A stretch of DNA of 64,000 nucleotides from NCBI RefSeq assembly GCF_001269925.1, contig NZ_LHVO01000058.1:181378-245377 (forward strand), given 5' to 3'. Positions 50,320 to 59,553 of this stretch are shown in pieces. The position numbers and the translations under genes are program-made. A model generated the notes under the pieces. That model made no database searches. It saw nothing but the letters and a program-made list of their open reading frames with translations, and was not told where the DNA came from. Position 1 is the first letter of the stretch; each line of letters begins with the position of its first letter. Source of the DNA: Pseudomonas sp. MIACH (GTDB lineage Bacteria; Pseudomonadota; Gammaproteobacteria; Pseudomonadales; Pseudomonadaceae).

Positions 50320-51780
50320 TCAGTTCAAGCCGCCGATATGGAAGGCTTTGACTTCAAGGTATTCGTCCAGGCCGTACTTGCTGCCCTCGCGTCCCAGGCC
50401 CGATTGCTTGATGCCGCCGAACGGCGCGACTTCCATCGAGATGATCCCGGTGTTGAGCCCGACCATGCCGAACTCCAGCGCCTCGCCAAAGCGCCACGAA
50501 CGCTGCAGGTCCTGGGTGAAATAGTAGGCGCCCAGGCCGTACGGGGTGGCGTTGGCCAGGGCGAGGGCCTGGGCTTCGTCGGTAAAGCGCATCAGCGGTG
50601 CCACAGGGCCGAAGGTTTCTTCATTGGCCAGCAACATGCCGGCGTGGGTGTCGCCGAGGACCGTGGGTTGCACGAACTGGCTGTCGCCGCTGGGGACTGC
50701 GCCGCACAGCAACTGGGCACCCTGGCTCAGGGCGTCGTCGATATGCCGCGCGACTTTGTTCACCGCTGCGGGGTTGATCAGCGGGCCGATGGTCACGCCG
50801 TCTTCCAGACCATTGCCGACCTTGAGCTTGCCCACCTCTTCCACCAGCCGCGCCGCGAAACGCGCGTAGATACCGTCCTGCACCAGGATACGGTTGGCGC
50901 ACACGCAGGTTTGCCCGGCGTTGCGGAACTTGCTGAGCATCACCCCGGCCACCGCCTGCTCCAGGTCGGCGTCATCGAACACGATAAACGGCGCATTGCC
51001 GCCCAGTTCCAGGCTCAAGCGCTTGATGTGCTCGGCGCTCTGGCGCATCAACAGGCGGCCGACGGCGGTGGAGCCGGTAAAGGAAATCTTGCGCACCGCC
51101 GGGTTGCCGGTCAGCTCTTCGCCAATGCCGGCGGGCAAGCCGGTGATCACATTGAACACCCCGGCCGGAATGCCGACGCGCTCGGCCAGCACCGCCAGGG
51201 CCAGGGCCGACAGCGGCGTGAGGTCCGAGGGTTTGACGATGATCGGGCAACCGGCGGCCAGCGCCGGTGCGCATTTGCGCGTGATCATCGCGTTGGGGAA
51301 ATTCCACGGGGTGATGGCGGCGCATACACCCACCGGTTGCTTGAGGGTCAGCAAACGGCGATCACCACTGGGTGCGGGCATGGTTTCGCCGTAGACCCGG
51401 CGCGCTTCCTCGGCGAACCATTTGACGAAACCGGCACCGTAGCGCACTTCGCCACGGGCTTCGTTCAGCGGCTTGCCCTGCTCGCAGGTCATGATCAGCG
51501 CCAGGTCATCGAGGTTGTCGATCATCGCCTGGTACCAGCGCTCCAGCAGCGCCGCGCGTTCGGCGGCCGGACGGGCGCGCCAGGCAGGCCAGGCAAGCTC
51601 GGCGGCTTCGATGGCGCGGCGGGTGTCCACCGCGTCCATGGCCGGCACCTGGGCAATCAAGTGGCCGGTGGCGGGATCGCGGATGTCCAGGGTGGCGCCG
51701 CTGTCAGCAGCGATCCACTGGCCATCTACGTAGGCGAGTTCAGCCAGCAGGCTGGGGTCTTGCAAGCGATTCTTGAGCAT
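50320..51780 (-). CDS. gabD: NAD(P)-dependent succinate-semialdehyde dehydrogenase (GabD-like)
   Basis: 486 residues from the ATG at 51780 after AGGA. ITPWNFPNAMITRKCAPALA (cofactor), FTGSTAVGRLL, the catalytic Glu in LELGGNAPFIVFDDAD and Cys in NAGQTCVCANR are all present, as is the C-terminal FGGIKQSGLGREGSKYGLDE of GabD. It converts succinate semialdehyde to succinate, the second half of GABA use, or glutarate semialdehyde to glutarate. A 117-nt gap separates it from the deacylase gene upstream. Confidence 0.87.
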   Translation of the reverse strand: MLKNRLQDPSLLAELAYVDGQWIAADSGATLDIRDPATGHLIAQVPAMDAVDTRRAIEAAELAWPAWRARPAAERAALLERWYQAMIDNLDDLALIMTCEQGKPLNEARGEVRYGAGFVKWFAEEARRVYGETMPAPSGDRRLLTLKQPVGVCAAITPWNFPNAMITRKCAPALAAGCPIIVKPSDLTPLSALALAVLAERVGIPAGVFNVITGLPAGIGEELTGNPAVRKISFTGSTAVGRLLMRQSAEHIKRLSLELGGNAPFIVFDDADLEQAVAGVMLSKFRNAGQTCVCANRILVQDGIYARFAARLVEEVGKLKVGNGLEDGVTIGPLINPAAVNKVARHIDDALSQGAQLLCGAVPSGDSQFVQPTVLGDTHAGMLLANEETFGPVAPLMRFTDEAQALALANATPYGLGAYYFTQDLQRSWRFGEALEFGMVGLNTGIISMEVAPFGGIKQSGLGREGSKYGLDEYLEVKAFHIGGLN

Positions 51781-51897
51781 GGTCGAGTCCTGATCCGAGA
51801 CACGCTCCAGTCTAGGGAGGTGCCACAAACGAGGATGCCGAAAGCGCGGTTAAAGCAGCGTGCCGTGCTGAAATTCACCCCAGGACGGCAGGCTCTG

Positions 51898-53055
51898 CTA
51901 GGCCGTCAGCGAACCGAGCAAGCCTTGCAAAAAGCGCTCGCCGGCGTCCATCTGGCTGATCTCGATAAACTCGTCGGGCTTGTGCGCCTGCTCGATGGAA
52001 CCCGGCCCGCACACCACCACCGGTACGTCCAGGCGCTGCTTGAACAGGCCGCCTTCGGTGCCGAACGAGACCTTGGACGTGCCGGTGCCCGGCGCGGCGA
52101 ATTGCTTGAGAAAGCGCACCGCCTCGACGCTGGGATGGGTGTCGAGGCCGGGATAGACATTGATCGTTTCGATCTCGATGGCCGCCACGTTGGACAGCTT
52201 CTGCGCCTCACGCACGATCACCTCGGCGCGCTCGCGCATCTGCTCCAGGAAGGCGTCCAGGTCGTCCGCCGGCAGGTTGCGCACTTCGAAGTCCAGGGTG
52301 CACAGGTTGGGCACGATATTCAGCGCCTTGCCGCCGACAATCTGGCCAACATGCACGGTGCTGTAGGGCACGTCATAGTCGTTGTCCTGGGCACCATGGC
52401 GCTGCAACTGCTGCTGGCTGTCACGCAGGGCGGCGATAAAGTCACAGGCCACGTGGATGGCGTTGACCGAACGCGGCGCCAGGGATGAATGCGCTTCCTG
52501 GCCCCGGCAGTACGTGCGGTAGGACCCCTTGCCCTTGTGGCCGAGTACAAACTGCATGTTGGTCGGCTCACCGATCACACACAGAAACGGCCGCATCGGT
52601 GCCAGATGCAGCACGTCAAGCAAACGCCGCACGCCGACGCAGCCGATCTCTTCGTCATGGGACAGGGCCAGTTGCAGCGGGCGGTTCAGGCTGTGGTCGG
52701 CGGCGTCCAGCATGGCGTCGATGGCCAGGGCGATAAAGCCCTTCATGTCGCAGCTGCCACGCCCATAAATGCGCCCGTCCTGCACGGTGGCGGCGAAGGC
52801 GGGAAAGGTCCAGGCCTGCCCCGCCGCCGGCACCACGTCGGTGTGCCCGGACAGCAGCACGCCGGGCTGTTCCTTGGGCCCGGTGCTGGCGAACAGGTTG
52901 GCTTTCTTGCCGCTTGGGTCCTTGACGATCAGCGACTCGATGCCCTTGCTCAGCAGCAGGTCGCGCACATATTCAATCAAGGCCATGTTCGACTCCGATG
53001 ACACGGTGTCGAAGGCCATCAGCTGTTTCAGAATCGCCAATACGCGGGGTTTCAT
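51898..53055 (-). CDS. argE: M20 deacylase, acetylornithine deacetylase (ArgE)-like
   Basis: 385 residues. Metal and catalytic motifs: LLSGHTDVVPAAGQAW, GRGSCDMKGFIALAI, SHDEEIGCVGVRRLL and the second-half FGTEGGLFKQRLDVPVVVCG. ArgE removes the acetyl group from N-acetylornithine, but Pseudomonas normally makes ornithine by ArgJ, so this copy probably cleaves an N-acyl amino acid in catabolism. It overlaps the oxidase subunit gene by 4 nt, which supports a role in the same pathway. Confidence 0.8.
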   Translation of the reverse strand: MKPRVLAILKQLMAFDTVSSESNMALIEYVRDLLLSKGIESLIVKDPSGKKANLFASTGPKEQPGVLLSGHTDVVPAAGQAWTFPAFAATVQDGRIYGRGSCDMKGFIALAIDAMLDAADHSLNRPLQLALSHDEEIGCVGVRRLLDVLHLAPMRPFLCVIGEPTNMQFVLGHKGKGSYRTYCRGQEAHSSLAPRSVNAIHVACDFIAALRDSQQQLQRHGAQDNDYDVPYSTVHVGQIVGGKALNIVPNLCTLDFEVRNLPADDLDAFLEQMRERAEVIVREAQKLSNVAAIEIETINVYPGLDTHPSVEAVRFLKQFAAPGTGTSKVSFGTEGGLFKQRLDVPVVVCGPGSIEQAHKPDEFIEISQMDAGERFLQGLLGSLTA

Positions 53056-54206
53056 GAGGCCTGGCTCCGTTGCTCGGCAGGTGGGGCGAACCGGGTGATG
53101 GAGAACGGCTCGATCGGGGTGCTGGTGCTGCCGGTGGCGAGCAGCTCGGCCATCACATCGCCGACGCCCGGGCCAAGCTGGAAACCGTGGCCGCAGAACC
53201 CGAAGGCATAGAACAGCCCGTCAACCGTACCGCTGGGGCCCATCACCGGCAGCGAGTCCGGCAGGTAGCCTTCGATGCCGCTCCACACGCGGATGATGTT
53301 CAGATTGCCGACGCCCGGCAGCAGGCGGCGCATCTGGCTGACCTGGTTGAGGATGCTGCGCGGTTCCACGTAGGCGCGGCGGTTGAGCATATCCGGCTTG
53401 CTGCGGTAGCCGCCGCCGATGACGATATTGCCCCGGGGAATCTGGCGGAAGTAGATCACCTCTTCGGGCACTTTGGTGTACACGCCAATCACGGTGGGCA
53501 AGGCATAAGGCACCGGCTCGGTCACGGCCATTTGCGGGCCGTGGGTGTCCAGCGGTACCGGTTCGCCGAACTGCGCCGAGAGCTTCTGGCCCCAGGCGCC
53601 GGCGGTGATCAACAGTTGCGCGGCGTGGAACTGGCGGCCGTCGGTGGTGGTGACCTGGAAGTCGGCGCCGACTTTCTGCACCTCGGCCACTTCGGTGCGT
53701 TCTTCGATCTGCGCGCCCAGGCGCCGGGCGGCACGGGCAAACGCCGGCGCGGCCAGGCGCGGGTTGGCATGGCCGTCGTGGGGCGCGTAGGAGCCACCCT
53801 TGACGTCCGGGCCGAGGAAGCCGAAGCGTTGATGCAGTTCGGCGCCACGATAAATCTTCAGGTCCAGTTGTTGCGCTTCTGGTGCGGCGGCGTAGGCCTC
53901 AAGCTCGGCGATTTCATCTTCGCGGTAACACACACGCATATGCCCGCTGGGGATGAATTCCAGGTCGTCGTCGATCAGTTCCGGCAGGCGTTTCCACAGC
54001 GCCCACGAGCGGTTGGCCAGGGCCAACTGGCCGAGGAAGCGCCCTTGCCGGCGCACATTGCCGAAGTTGACGCCGCTGGCGTATTGGCCGATCTGGTCGC
54101 GCTCCAGCAGGATCACCGACTGCCCGCGACGGCGCAGAAAAAACGCGGTTGCCGAGCCCATCACACCCCCGCCGACAATCACCACATCGGCTTTTTGCAC
54201 GCTCAT
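53052..54206 (-). CDS. FAD-dependent amino-acid oxidase subunit (HcnC / opine oxidase B-like)
   Basis: 384 residues from the ATG at 54206 after GGAGG. VVIVGGGVMGSATAFFLRRR binds FAD; the DAO-type domain includes SGVNFGNVRRQGRFLG, HGPQMAVTEPVPYALP and the C-terminal GFCGHGFQLGPGVGDVMAEL. It is the third of a contiguous trio in the order small 2Fe-2S protein, FAD/2Fe-2S protein, DAO-type flavoprotein, the same as HcnA-HcnB-HcnC and as opine oxidases. In this operon it would oxidise a secondary amine or N-substituted amino acid. Confidence 0.82.
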   Translation of the reverse strand: MSVQKADVVIVGGGVMGSATAFFLRRRGQSVILLERDQIGQYASGVNFGNVRRQGRFLGQLALANRSWALWKRLPELIDDDLEFIPSGHMRVCYREDEIAELEAYAAAPEAQQLDLKIYRGAELHQRFGFLGPDVKGGSYAPHDGHANPRLAAPAFARAARRLGAQIEERTEVAEVQKVGADFQVTTTDGRQFHAAQLLITAGAWGQKLSAQFGEPVPLDTHGPQMAVTEPVPYALPTVIGVYTKVPEEVIYFRQIPRGNIVIGGGYRSKPDMLNRRAYVEPRSILNQVSQMRRLLPGVGNLNIIRVWSGIEGYLPDSLPVMGPSGTVDGLFYAFGFCGHGFQLGPGVGDVMAELLATGSTSTPIEPFSITRFAPPAEQRSQAS

Positions 54207-55582
54207 GACGAGACCTCCTCGGTGATCAACATCGACAACGGTTTGACCGGCGCCTGGCCGCGCTGGCGCCCGACCTCCTGCACCGGCACGCCGGCAGCGG
54301 CGGCGATCACTTCGGCCCCGGCCTGGGAGCAGTAACGCCCCTGGCAACGACCCATGCCCACGCGGCTGAACGCCTTGGCGCGATTGACTTCGCAGGCGCC
54401 CTTATCTTTCACCGTGCGGCGCAACTCGCCGGCGCTGATCATCTCGCAGCGGCACACGATGGCGCTGTCCGGCAACGCCTTGGCCTGTTCGCTCGGCCAG
54501 GGGAACGCCTGGGCCAGGCCCAGGCGGAATTGCTCCATCACCGCCAGGGCCTGCTGTTGTTCATCCCGCAGGCCGGCGTCGACCGGGTGTTGCAGGTCTT
54601 CCAGCAGCGCCAGCGCCACCAGGCGCCCGGCGTGCTCGGCGGCATCGGCGCCGCGAATTTTCGCACCATCACCGGCCGCGTACACGCCCTTGACCGAGGT
54701 GCGTCCGGCGTCATCCGTGGCCAGCCACCATTGGCTCGATGCCTCATCGAACGCCATGCGACAGCCGGCCAGGTCACCCAGCTGGGTTTCCGGGCGCAGG
54801 TGGTAACCCAGCGCAACGGCATCGGCCTGCACCGTGACGGCCTGCCCGTTGCCGGTGGCGAAGCGCACACCGCTCACGCCATTGGCCGCGTCGCCCATCA
54901 CTTGCAGCGGCTTGACCCCCAGGTGCACCGCCACCTTGGCGCGGTACAGTTGCGCCAATAGCTTGATCCCGGTGAACAGCACGCCGGGCCGCGCCAGCAG
55001 TTTGGGCAAGGCTTTCAGACGCAGGCTCAAGGCTGAGGTGTCGAGCACCGCCGCCACTTCGGCGCCGGCCTTCACATACTGGCTGGCGACCAGGTACAGC
55101 AACGGCCCGCTGCCCATGAACACCACGCGATGGCCGATGGACACGGCCTGGTTTTTCAAGGCGATCTGCGCCCCGCCCAGGCTGTAGGTGCCCGCCAGTT
55201 GCCAGCCCTCGATGGGCATCAGGCGGTCGGTGGCGCCGGTGCAGAGGATCAGTGCGTCGTAATCCACCGTGGTGTGGCGGCCCTGGCTCACGCAGCACAG
55301 TTGCCCTGGCGTGAGGTTCCACACCAGGGTGTCGGGGCGGTAGTCGATGGCGTCGCGCAGGCGGTCGAAACTCTGGTGCAGCGCCTGGGCCTTGGCGGCC
55401 TCGCTGCCGTACAGGGTCGCGTAGTTGCGAGTGAAGCCTTCTGGCTGACGCCGGTAGATCTGGCCGCCGTCGCGGCGGTTTTCATCGATCAGGATCGGTT
55501 TGATCCCGGCCGCCAGCAGGGTTTCGGCGCAGCGCACCCCGGCCGGTCCGGCGCCCACAATAACTACCCGTGCAGTGGCCAT
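54203..55582 (-). CDS. FAD/NAD-type oxidoreductase with C-terminal 2Fe-2S domain (HcnB / opine oxidase A-like)
   Basis: 459 residues. VVIVGAGPAGVRCAETLLAA binds FAD, and VVFMGSGPLLYLVASQYVKA is the second dinucleotide fold. GVYAAGDGAKIRGADAAEHA is the usual C-terminal FAD motif. The last quarter has CRCEM...CQGRYCS, a BFD-like [2Fe-2S] cluster. It overlaps the small 2Fe-2S gene upstream by about 19 nt and the DAO-type gene downstream by 4 nt. It likely relays electrons from the DAO-type subunit to the respiratory chain. Confidence 0.83.
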   Translation of the reverse strand: MATARVVIVGAGPAGVRCAETLLAAGIKPILIDENRRDGGQIYRRQPEGFTRNYATLYGSEAAKAQALHQSFDRLRDAIDYRPDTLVWNLTPGQLCCVSQGRHTTVDYDALILCTGATDRLMPIEGWQLAGTYSLGGAQIALKNQAVSIGHRVVFMGSGPLLYLVASQYVKAGAEVAAVLDTSALSLRLKALPKLLARPGVLFTGIKLLAQLYRAKVAVHLGVKPLQVMGDAANGVSGVRFATGNGQAVTVQADAVALGYHLRPETQLGDLAGCRMAFDEASSQWWLATDDAGRTSVKGVYAAGDGAKIRGADAAEHAGRLVALALLEDLQHPVDAGLRDEQQQALAVMEQFRLGLAQAFPWPSEQAKALPDSAIVCRCEMISAGELRRTVKDKGACEVNRAKAFSRVGMGRCQGRYCSQAGAEVIAAAAGVPVQEVGRQRGQAPVKPLSMLITEEVSS

Positions 55583-55872
55583 GTCGCCTCCGGTTGTGTG
55601 GTAACGATGTCCAGCCCGTCACGGACTTCATTGGAACAGGCGCGCAGGCGTTCGCCGCTGCGGGTCCACACCCAGCAATCCTGGCACGCGCCCATCAGGC
55701 AGAAACCGGCACGGCGGCCGCTGTCGAATTCCGACTGGCGCAGCGCGTTGCCCTGGGTCAGCAGCGCGACCATCAAGGTGTCGCCCTGCAGGGCTTGGAC
55801 GGCGGCGCCGTCCACGGTCAGGCTGACCGTCGGCCGGCCCTGTTCGGCCAACCTCACAAAACGCCCGTTCAT
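55564..55872 (-). CDS. Small 2Fe-2S ferredoxin-like subunit (HcnA / opine oxidase gamma-like)
   Basis: 102 residues from the ATG at 55872, which overlaps the stop of the ABC ATPase gene (ATGA); the frame runs further back but only as antisense extension. The cluster cysteines are in GFCLMGACQDCWVW and RLRACSNEV. The protein matches HcnA-like subunits in size and motif. It opens the oxidase trio and couples it to the transporter genes. Confidence 0.82.
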   Translation of the reverse strand: MNGRFVRLAEQGRPTVSLTVDGAAVQALQGDTLMVALLTQGNALRQSEFDSGRRAGFCLMGACQDCWVWTRSGERLRACSNEVRDGLDIVTTQPEATWPLHG

Positions 55873-57710
55873 GCATAGGCTCCCAAGGTCATGGTCGTAA
55901 CGCCCTGCTGGGTATTCAGCAACTGGGCGCTGTCGTGGTGGCAAAGGATTTCACCGCCGCTGTCCAGGCTGCGACGGCTCGGCGCGGTGCGGTTGCACAG
56001 GCCGTCGACGCGCACCGGGCAGCGATTGAGGAAGGTGCACAGTTCCGGCACGTTGGCCCGCTCGCCAATCGCTGGCAGCACCTCGGACGCGGTGCCGCAG
56101 CTTTCCAGCCAGCCCTGGCGCAACTCGGGCACCGAGTGAATCAACAGGTCGGTGTAGGGGTGGAACGGCGGCTCGGCAAACGACTCGCGGCTGCCGGCCT
56201 GGACCTTGTGGCCGCTGTACATCACCACAATGTCATCGCATAACGCACGCACGGTGGAGATGTCGTGGCTGATAAACAGGTACGACACCCCCAATTGCTG
56301 GCGCAGGTCGCGCAGCAGTTCGAGGATCGCTGCGCCCACCACGGTGTCGAGGGCCGAGGTCACTTCATCGCAAAGGATCAGGTCGGGTTTGGCCGCCAGC
56401 GCGCGGGCCAGGTTGACCCGCTGCTTTTGCCCGCCGGACAACTCATTCGGGCGCCGTTCGGCGAGGTCGCGGGGCAGGCGCACCAGGTCGAGCAGTTCGC
56501 CGATGCGGGTTTGCAGCGCCGTGCCTTTGAGGCCGAAATACATTTTCAACGGTCGACCGATGATGGCCGCCACGCTGTGCATGGGGTTGAGCGCGGTGTC
56601 GGCGTTCTGGAACACCATCTGGATCCGGCGGAACTGTTCCGGGGTGCGCTCGGCGAGGCTGCCGCCCAAGGGTTGCCCGTCGAAAGCCAGGCCGCCGAGG
56701 GCCGGGGTCAACAACCCCGCCACCACCCGGGCCAGGGTGGATTTACCCGAGCCCGACTCGCCGATCACGCCGATGGCCTGGCCACGGCGCACGGTGAGGT
56801 CGATGTCTTCAAGGACCCGAATCGACGGCATGCCGTGCAGGTTCTTGTTGCCGTAGCCAGCGGTGAGGCCGGTGATGGTCAGCAGCGGTACCTCCCCGGC
56901 GACGCCGCAGGGCGGGCGAATGGTGGTGTCGGGCCGTGCGGCGGCCAGCAGGCTGCGGGTGTAGGCGTGGGTCGGGGCGTTAAGCAACGGTGCGGTGGCG
57001 CTTTGCTCGAGGATCTGACCACCGTTGAGCACCACGATCTGGTCGGCCATTTGCGCCACCACCGCCAGGTCGTGGGACACGTACACCGCCGTGGCACCGC
57101 GCTCGCGCACCACGCGTTTGAAGGCGCGCAGCACGTCGATCTGGGTGGTCACGTCCAGGGCGGTGGTCGGCTCGTCGAGCACCACCAGCAGCGGGTCACT
57201 GATCAGCGCCATCGCCGCCATCACCCGTTGCAGCTGCCCGCCGGAGACCTGGTGCGGGTAGCGCTGGCCGATGCGTTCCGGGCCCGGCAACGCCAGGTCG
57301 CGGAACAGTCCGATGGCCTTGGCGTGCAGCTCGGCCCGAGTGCCCAGGCCATGGATCAGCGCGCCCTCTATCACCTGGTCAATGAGCCGTTTGGCCGGGT
57401 TGAACGCTGCTGCGGCGCTTTGCGCGATATAGGACACGCGGTTGCCGCGCAGGCCTTGCAGTTGGTGTTCGCTCAGGGCGAGCATGTCGTGCTCGCCGAC
57501 CTGCACCACCCCGCCGGACAAACGACAGCCACGCCGTGCATACCCCAGCAGGGCCAGGGCGATGGTGGTCTTGCCCGAGCCGGACTCGCCGATCAACGCC
57601 AGCACTTCACCTTGTTTCAGGGCAAAGCTCACGCCCTTGACGATTTCCACCTCGCCGCGCTCGCCACAGGCGACCACGCGCAGGTCTTCGACGCGAATCA
57701 ATTCAGTCAT
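55869..57710 (-). CDS. Dipeptide/opine-type ABC transporter, fused double ATPase (DppD-DppF)
   Basis: 613 residues with two nucleotide-binding domains. First: GESGSGKTT, QVSGGQLQRVMAAMALI, LLVVLDEPTTALD. Second from about 270: GESGSGKST, ELSGGQKQRVNLARALA, LILCDEVTSALD. A cysteine-containing oligopeptide-family C-terminal part follows (CTFLNRCPVRVDGLC, which may bind a cluster). Both halves look active. The gene is coupled to the permeases upstream and the oxidase trio downstream by overlaps or 1-nt gaps. Confidence 0.87.
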   Translation of the reverse strand: MTELIRVEDLRVVACGERGEVEIVKGVSFALKQGEVLALIGESGSGKTTIALALLGYARRGCRLSGGVVQVGEHDMLALSEHQLQGLRGNRVSYIAQSAAAAFNPAKRLIDQVIEGALIHGLGTRAELHAKAIGLFRDLALPGPERIGQRYPHQVSGGQLQRVMAAMALISDPLLVVLDEPTTALDVTTQIDVLRAFKRVVRERGATAVYVSHDLAVVAQMADQIVVLNGGQILEQSATAPLLNAPTHAYTRSLLAAARPDTTIRPPCGVAGEVPLLTITGLTAGYGNKNLHGMPSIRVLEDIDLTVRRGQAIGVIGESGSGKSTLARVVAGLLTPALGGLAFDGQPLGGSLAERTPEQFRRIQMVFQNADTALNPMHSVAAIIGRPLKMYFGLKGTALQTRIGELLDLVRLPRDLAERRPNELSGGQKQRVNLARALAAKPDLILCDEVTSALDTVVGAAILELLRDLRQQLGVSYLFISHDISTVRALCDDIVVMYSGHKVQAGSRESFAEPPFHPYTDLLIHSVPELRQGWLESCGTASEVLPAIGERANVPELCTFLNRCPVRVDGLCNRTAPSRRSLDSGGEILCHHDSAQLLNTQQGVTTMTLGAYA

Positions 57711-57711
57711 T

Positions 57712-58587
57712 TCAATGGCCTCCCGTGCGTCGACTACGTCGCGACGACAGATAGTCGATCAGCAGATTCACGCCGATGGTCAGCGTGCCGATGGCCAGCG
57801 CCGGAATGATGATGGCCAGCGCGCCCTGGTTAAGGCCGCCGATGTTTTCCCGCACCAGCGAGCCGAGGTCGGCGTCCGGCGGTTGCACGCCCAGGCCAAG
57901 GAAACTCATGCCACTGAGCAACAGCACGATGTAGCCGAAACGCAGGCCCAGGTCGGTCAGGACCGGGTTGAGCATGTTCGGCAGGATCTCCATGCACGCC
58001 ACGTACAACCGGCGCTCGCCACGGGTGCGCGCGACCTGCACGTACTCCAGGGCTTCGATATTGACCGCCATGCTGCGGGCGACGCGGAAGGAGCCGGGGA
58101 TATAGCTGATCACGGCCGTACAGATCAGCAACGTCACCGATGAGCCAAAGGCCGAGACCATGATCAACGCAAGCATTTTGCTCGGGATCGAGATGAAGGC
58201 GTCCATGATGCGGCTGATGATTTCGTCCAGCCACTTGGGCGAGACCACCGACAACAGCGCACACCCGGTGCCGAAGGTGCTGGCCAGTAACGCCGCCACC
58301 AGCGCCAGCCCGACGGTGAACCGCGCGCCCACCAGCACCCGGCTGAGCATGTCGCGGCCCAGGTAATCGGTGCCGAATGGATGCGCGAGGCTGAAGCCTT
58401 CGAAGATGTTATCGGACACCACCTCCCCCACCGGGTGAGGCGCCAGCCACGGGCCGAGCAGCGCCACCAGCAGCCAGGCGACGCATACCACGCCGCCCAA
58501 CAGCCCCAGCCACGACGGGCCGCTGGACACCTTGGCGAGTGCCAGGGCGGAGGAAACAGGCTTGGATTTCGCAATGAGGTTGTTCAT
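57712..58587 (-). CDS. ABC transporter permease, DppC type
   Basis: 291 residues from the ATG at 58587, which overlaps the preceding permease stop (ATGA); the longer upstream frame is antisense noise. FGTDYLGRDMLSRVLVGARF is the DppC/OppC signature and VQVARTRGERRLYVACMEIL the EAA loop. About six helices. It partners the DppB-type permease for import of a peptide-like or opine-like solute. Confidence 0.88.
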   Translation of the reverse strand: MNNLIAKSKPVSSALALAKVSSGPSWLGLLGGVVCVAWLLVALLGPWLAPHPVGEVVSDNIFEGFSLAHPFGTDYLGRDMLSRVLVGARFTVGLALVAALLASTFGTGCALLSVVSPKWLDEIISRIMDAFISIPSKMLALIMVSAFGSSVTLLICTAVISYIPGSFRVARSMAVNIEALEYVQVARTRGERRLYVACMEILPNMLNPVLTDLGLRFGYIVLLLSGMSFLGLGVQPPDADLGSLVRENIGGLNQGALAIIIPALAIGTLTIGVNLLIDYLSSRRSRRTGGH

Positions 58588-59540
58588 TGGTTTCTCAGCC
58601 TCGGATTGGACAGGATCGCGCACAGGTCGGCGAGCAGCACCAGGCCCAGGTACGCCGCGCAAAACAACATGGTGCACGCCTGCACCAGCGCCATGTCGCG
58701 GTTGGTCACGGCATCGACCATCAAGCTGGCAATGCCGGGGTAGTTGAAGATGGTTTCGACGATCACCACCCCGCCCAACAGGTACGACAGGCTCAGGGCG
58801 ATGGCATTGGCAATCGGCCCGATCGCATTGGGCAAGGCATGGCGCAGCACGATGCGGATCGGGCTGACGCCTTTGAGGCGGGCCATTTCCACGTAGGGGC
58901 TGTCGAGCTGGTCGATCACGGCAGCGCGGGTCATGCGCGCCATTTGCGCGACGATCACGCAACACAGCGTCATCACCGGCAAGGCATAGGTGCGCAGAAA
59001 TTGCAGCGGTGAACTGATGTCGCTGGCATACGAGAGGGCCGACAACCAACCGAGGTTGACCGCGAAAATCAGCACCGCCAGGGTCGCCACCAGGAATTCC
59101 GGCACCGCGACCATCGCCAGGGTGATAAAGCTCAGGCAACTGTCGATGCGCCCGCCCCGACCCATCGCCGAACCGATACCGAGTACCAGCGCCACCGGCA
59201 CCGAGACCAGCGCCGTGGCGCCCGCCAGCATCAGGGTGTTGGGCACCCGGCCCGCCATCAGCTCACCGACCGGCATGGCGTTGGAGACCGACACGCCCAT
59301 GTCGCCAGTGAGCAGGCTCATCAACCAGTGCAGGTAACGCAACACACCGGGCTGGTCCAACCCCAGTTTCAGGCGCAGGGCCGCCACCTGTTCAGGGGTC
59401 GCGAACTGGCCCAGGGATTGTTGCGCCGCGTCCCCCGGCAGTACCGCCGTGATCGCAAACACGACCATGGACACGATCAACAAGGTCAAGGCCCCGGCGC
59501 CGAAGCGCCGGCCGATCAACCACAGTGTATTGCTATTCAT
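58584..59540 (-). CDS. ABC transporter permease, DppB type
   Basis: 318 residues from the ATG at 59540, 8 nt or so after GGAGG; the frame opens 71 codons earlier inside the binding-protein gene. IGRRFGAGALTLLIVSMVVF starts the first helix, YLHWLMSLLTGDMGVSVSNA is the DppB region, and YVEMARLKGVSPIRIVLRHALP the EAA loop. It is 13 nt after the binding-protein stop. Confidence 0.88.
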   Translation of the reverse strand: MNSNTLWLIGRRFGAGALTLLIVSMVVFAITAVLPGDAAQQSLGQFATPEQVAALRLKLGLDQPGVLRYLHWLMSLLTGDMGVSVSNAMPVGELMAGRVPNTLMLAGATALVSVPVALVLGIGSAMGRGGRIDSCLSFITLAMVAVPEFLVATLAVLIFAVNLGWLSALSYASDISSPLQFLRTYALPVMTLCCVIVAQMARMTRAAVIDQLDSPYVEMARLKGVSPIRIVLRHALPNAIGPIANAIALSLSYLLGGVVIVETIFNYPGIASLMVDAVTNRDMALVQACTMLFCAAYLGLVLLADLCAILSNPRLRNQ

Positions 59541-59553
59541 CCCACGACCCTCC

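Noticed and set aside
53052..55872. True hydrogen cyanide synthase hcnABC
   Set aside because: Order and domains fit, but tight coupling to a dipeptide-type transporter and deacylase points to opine-type oxidation; kept as HcnABC-like only.
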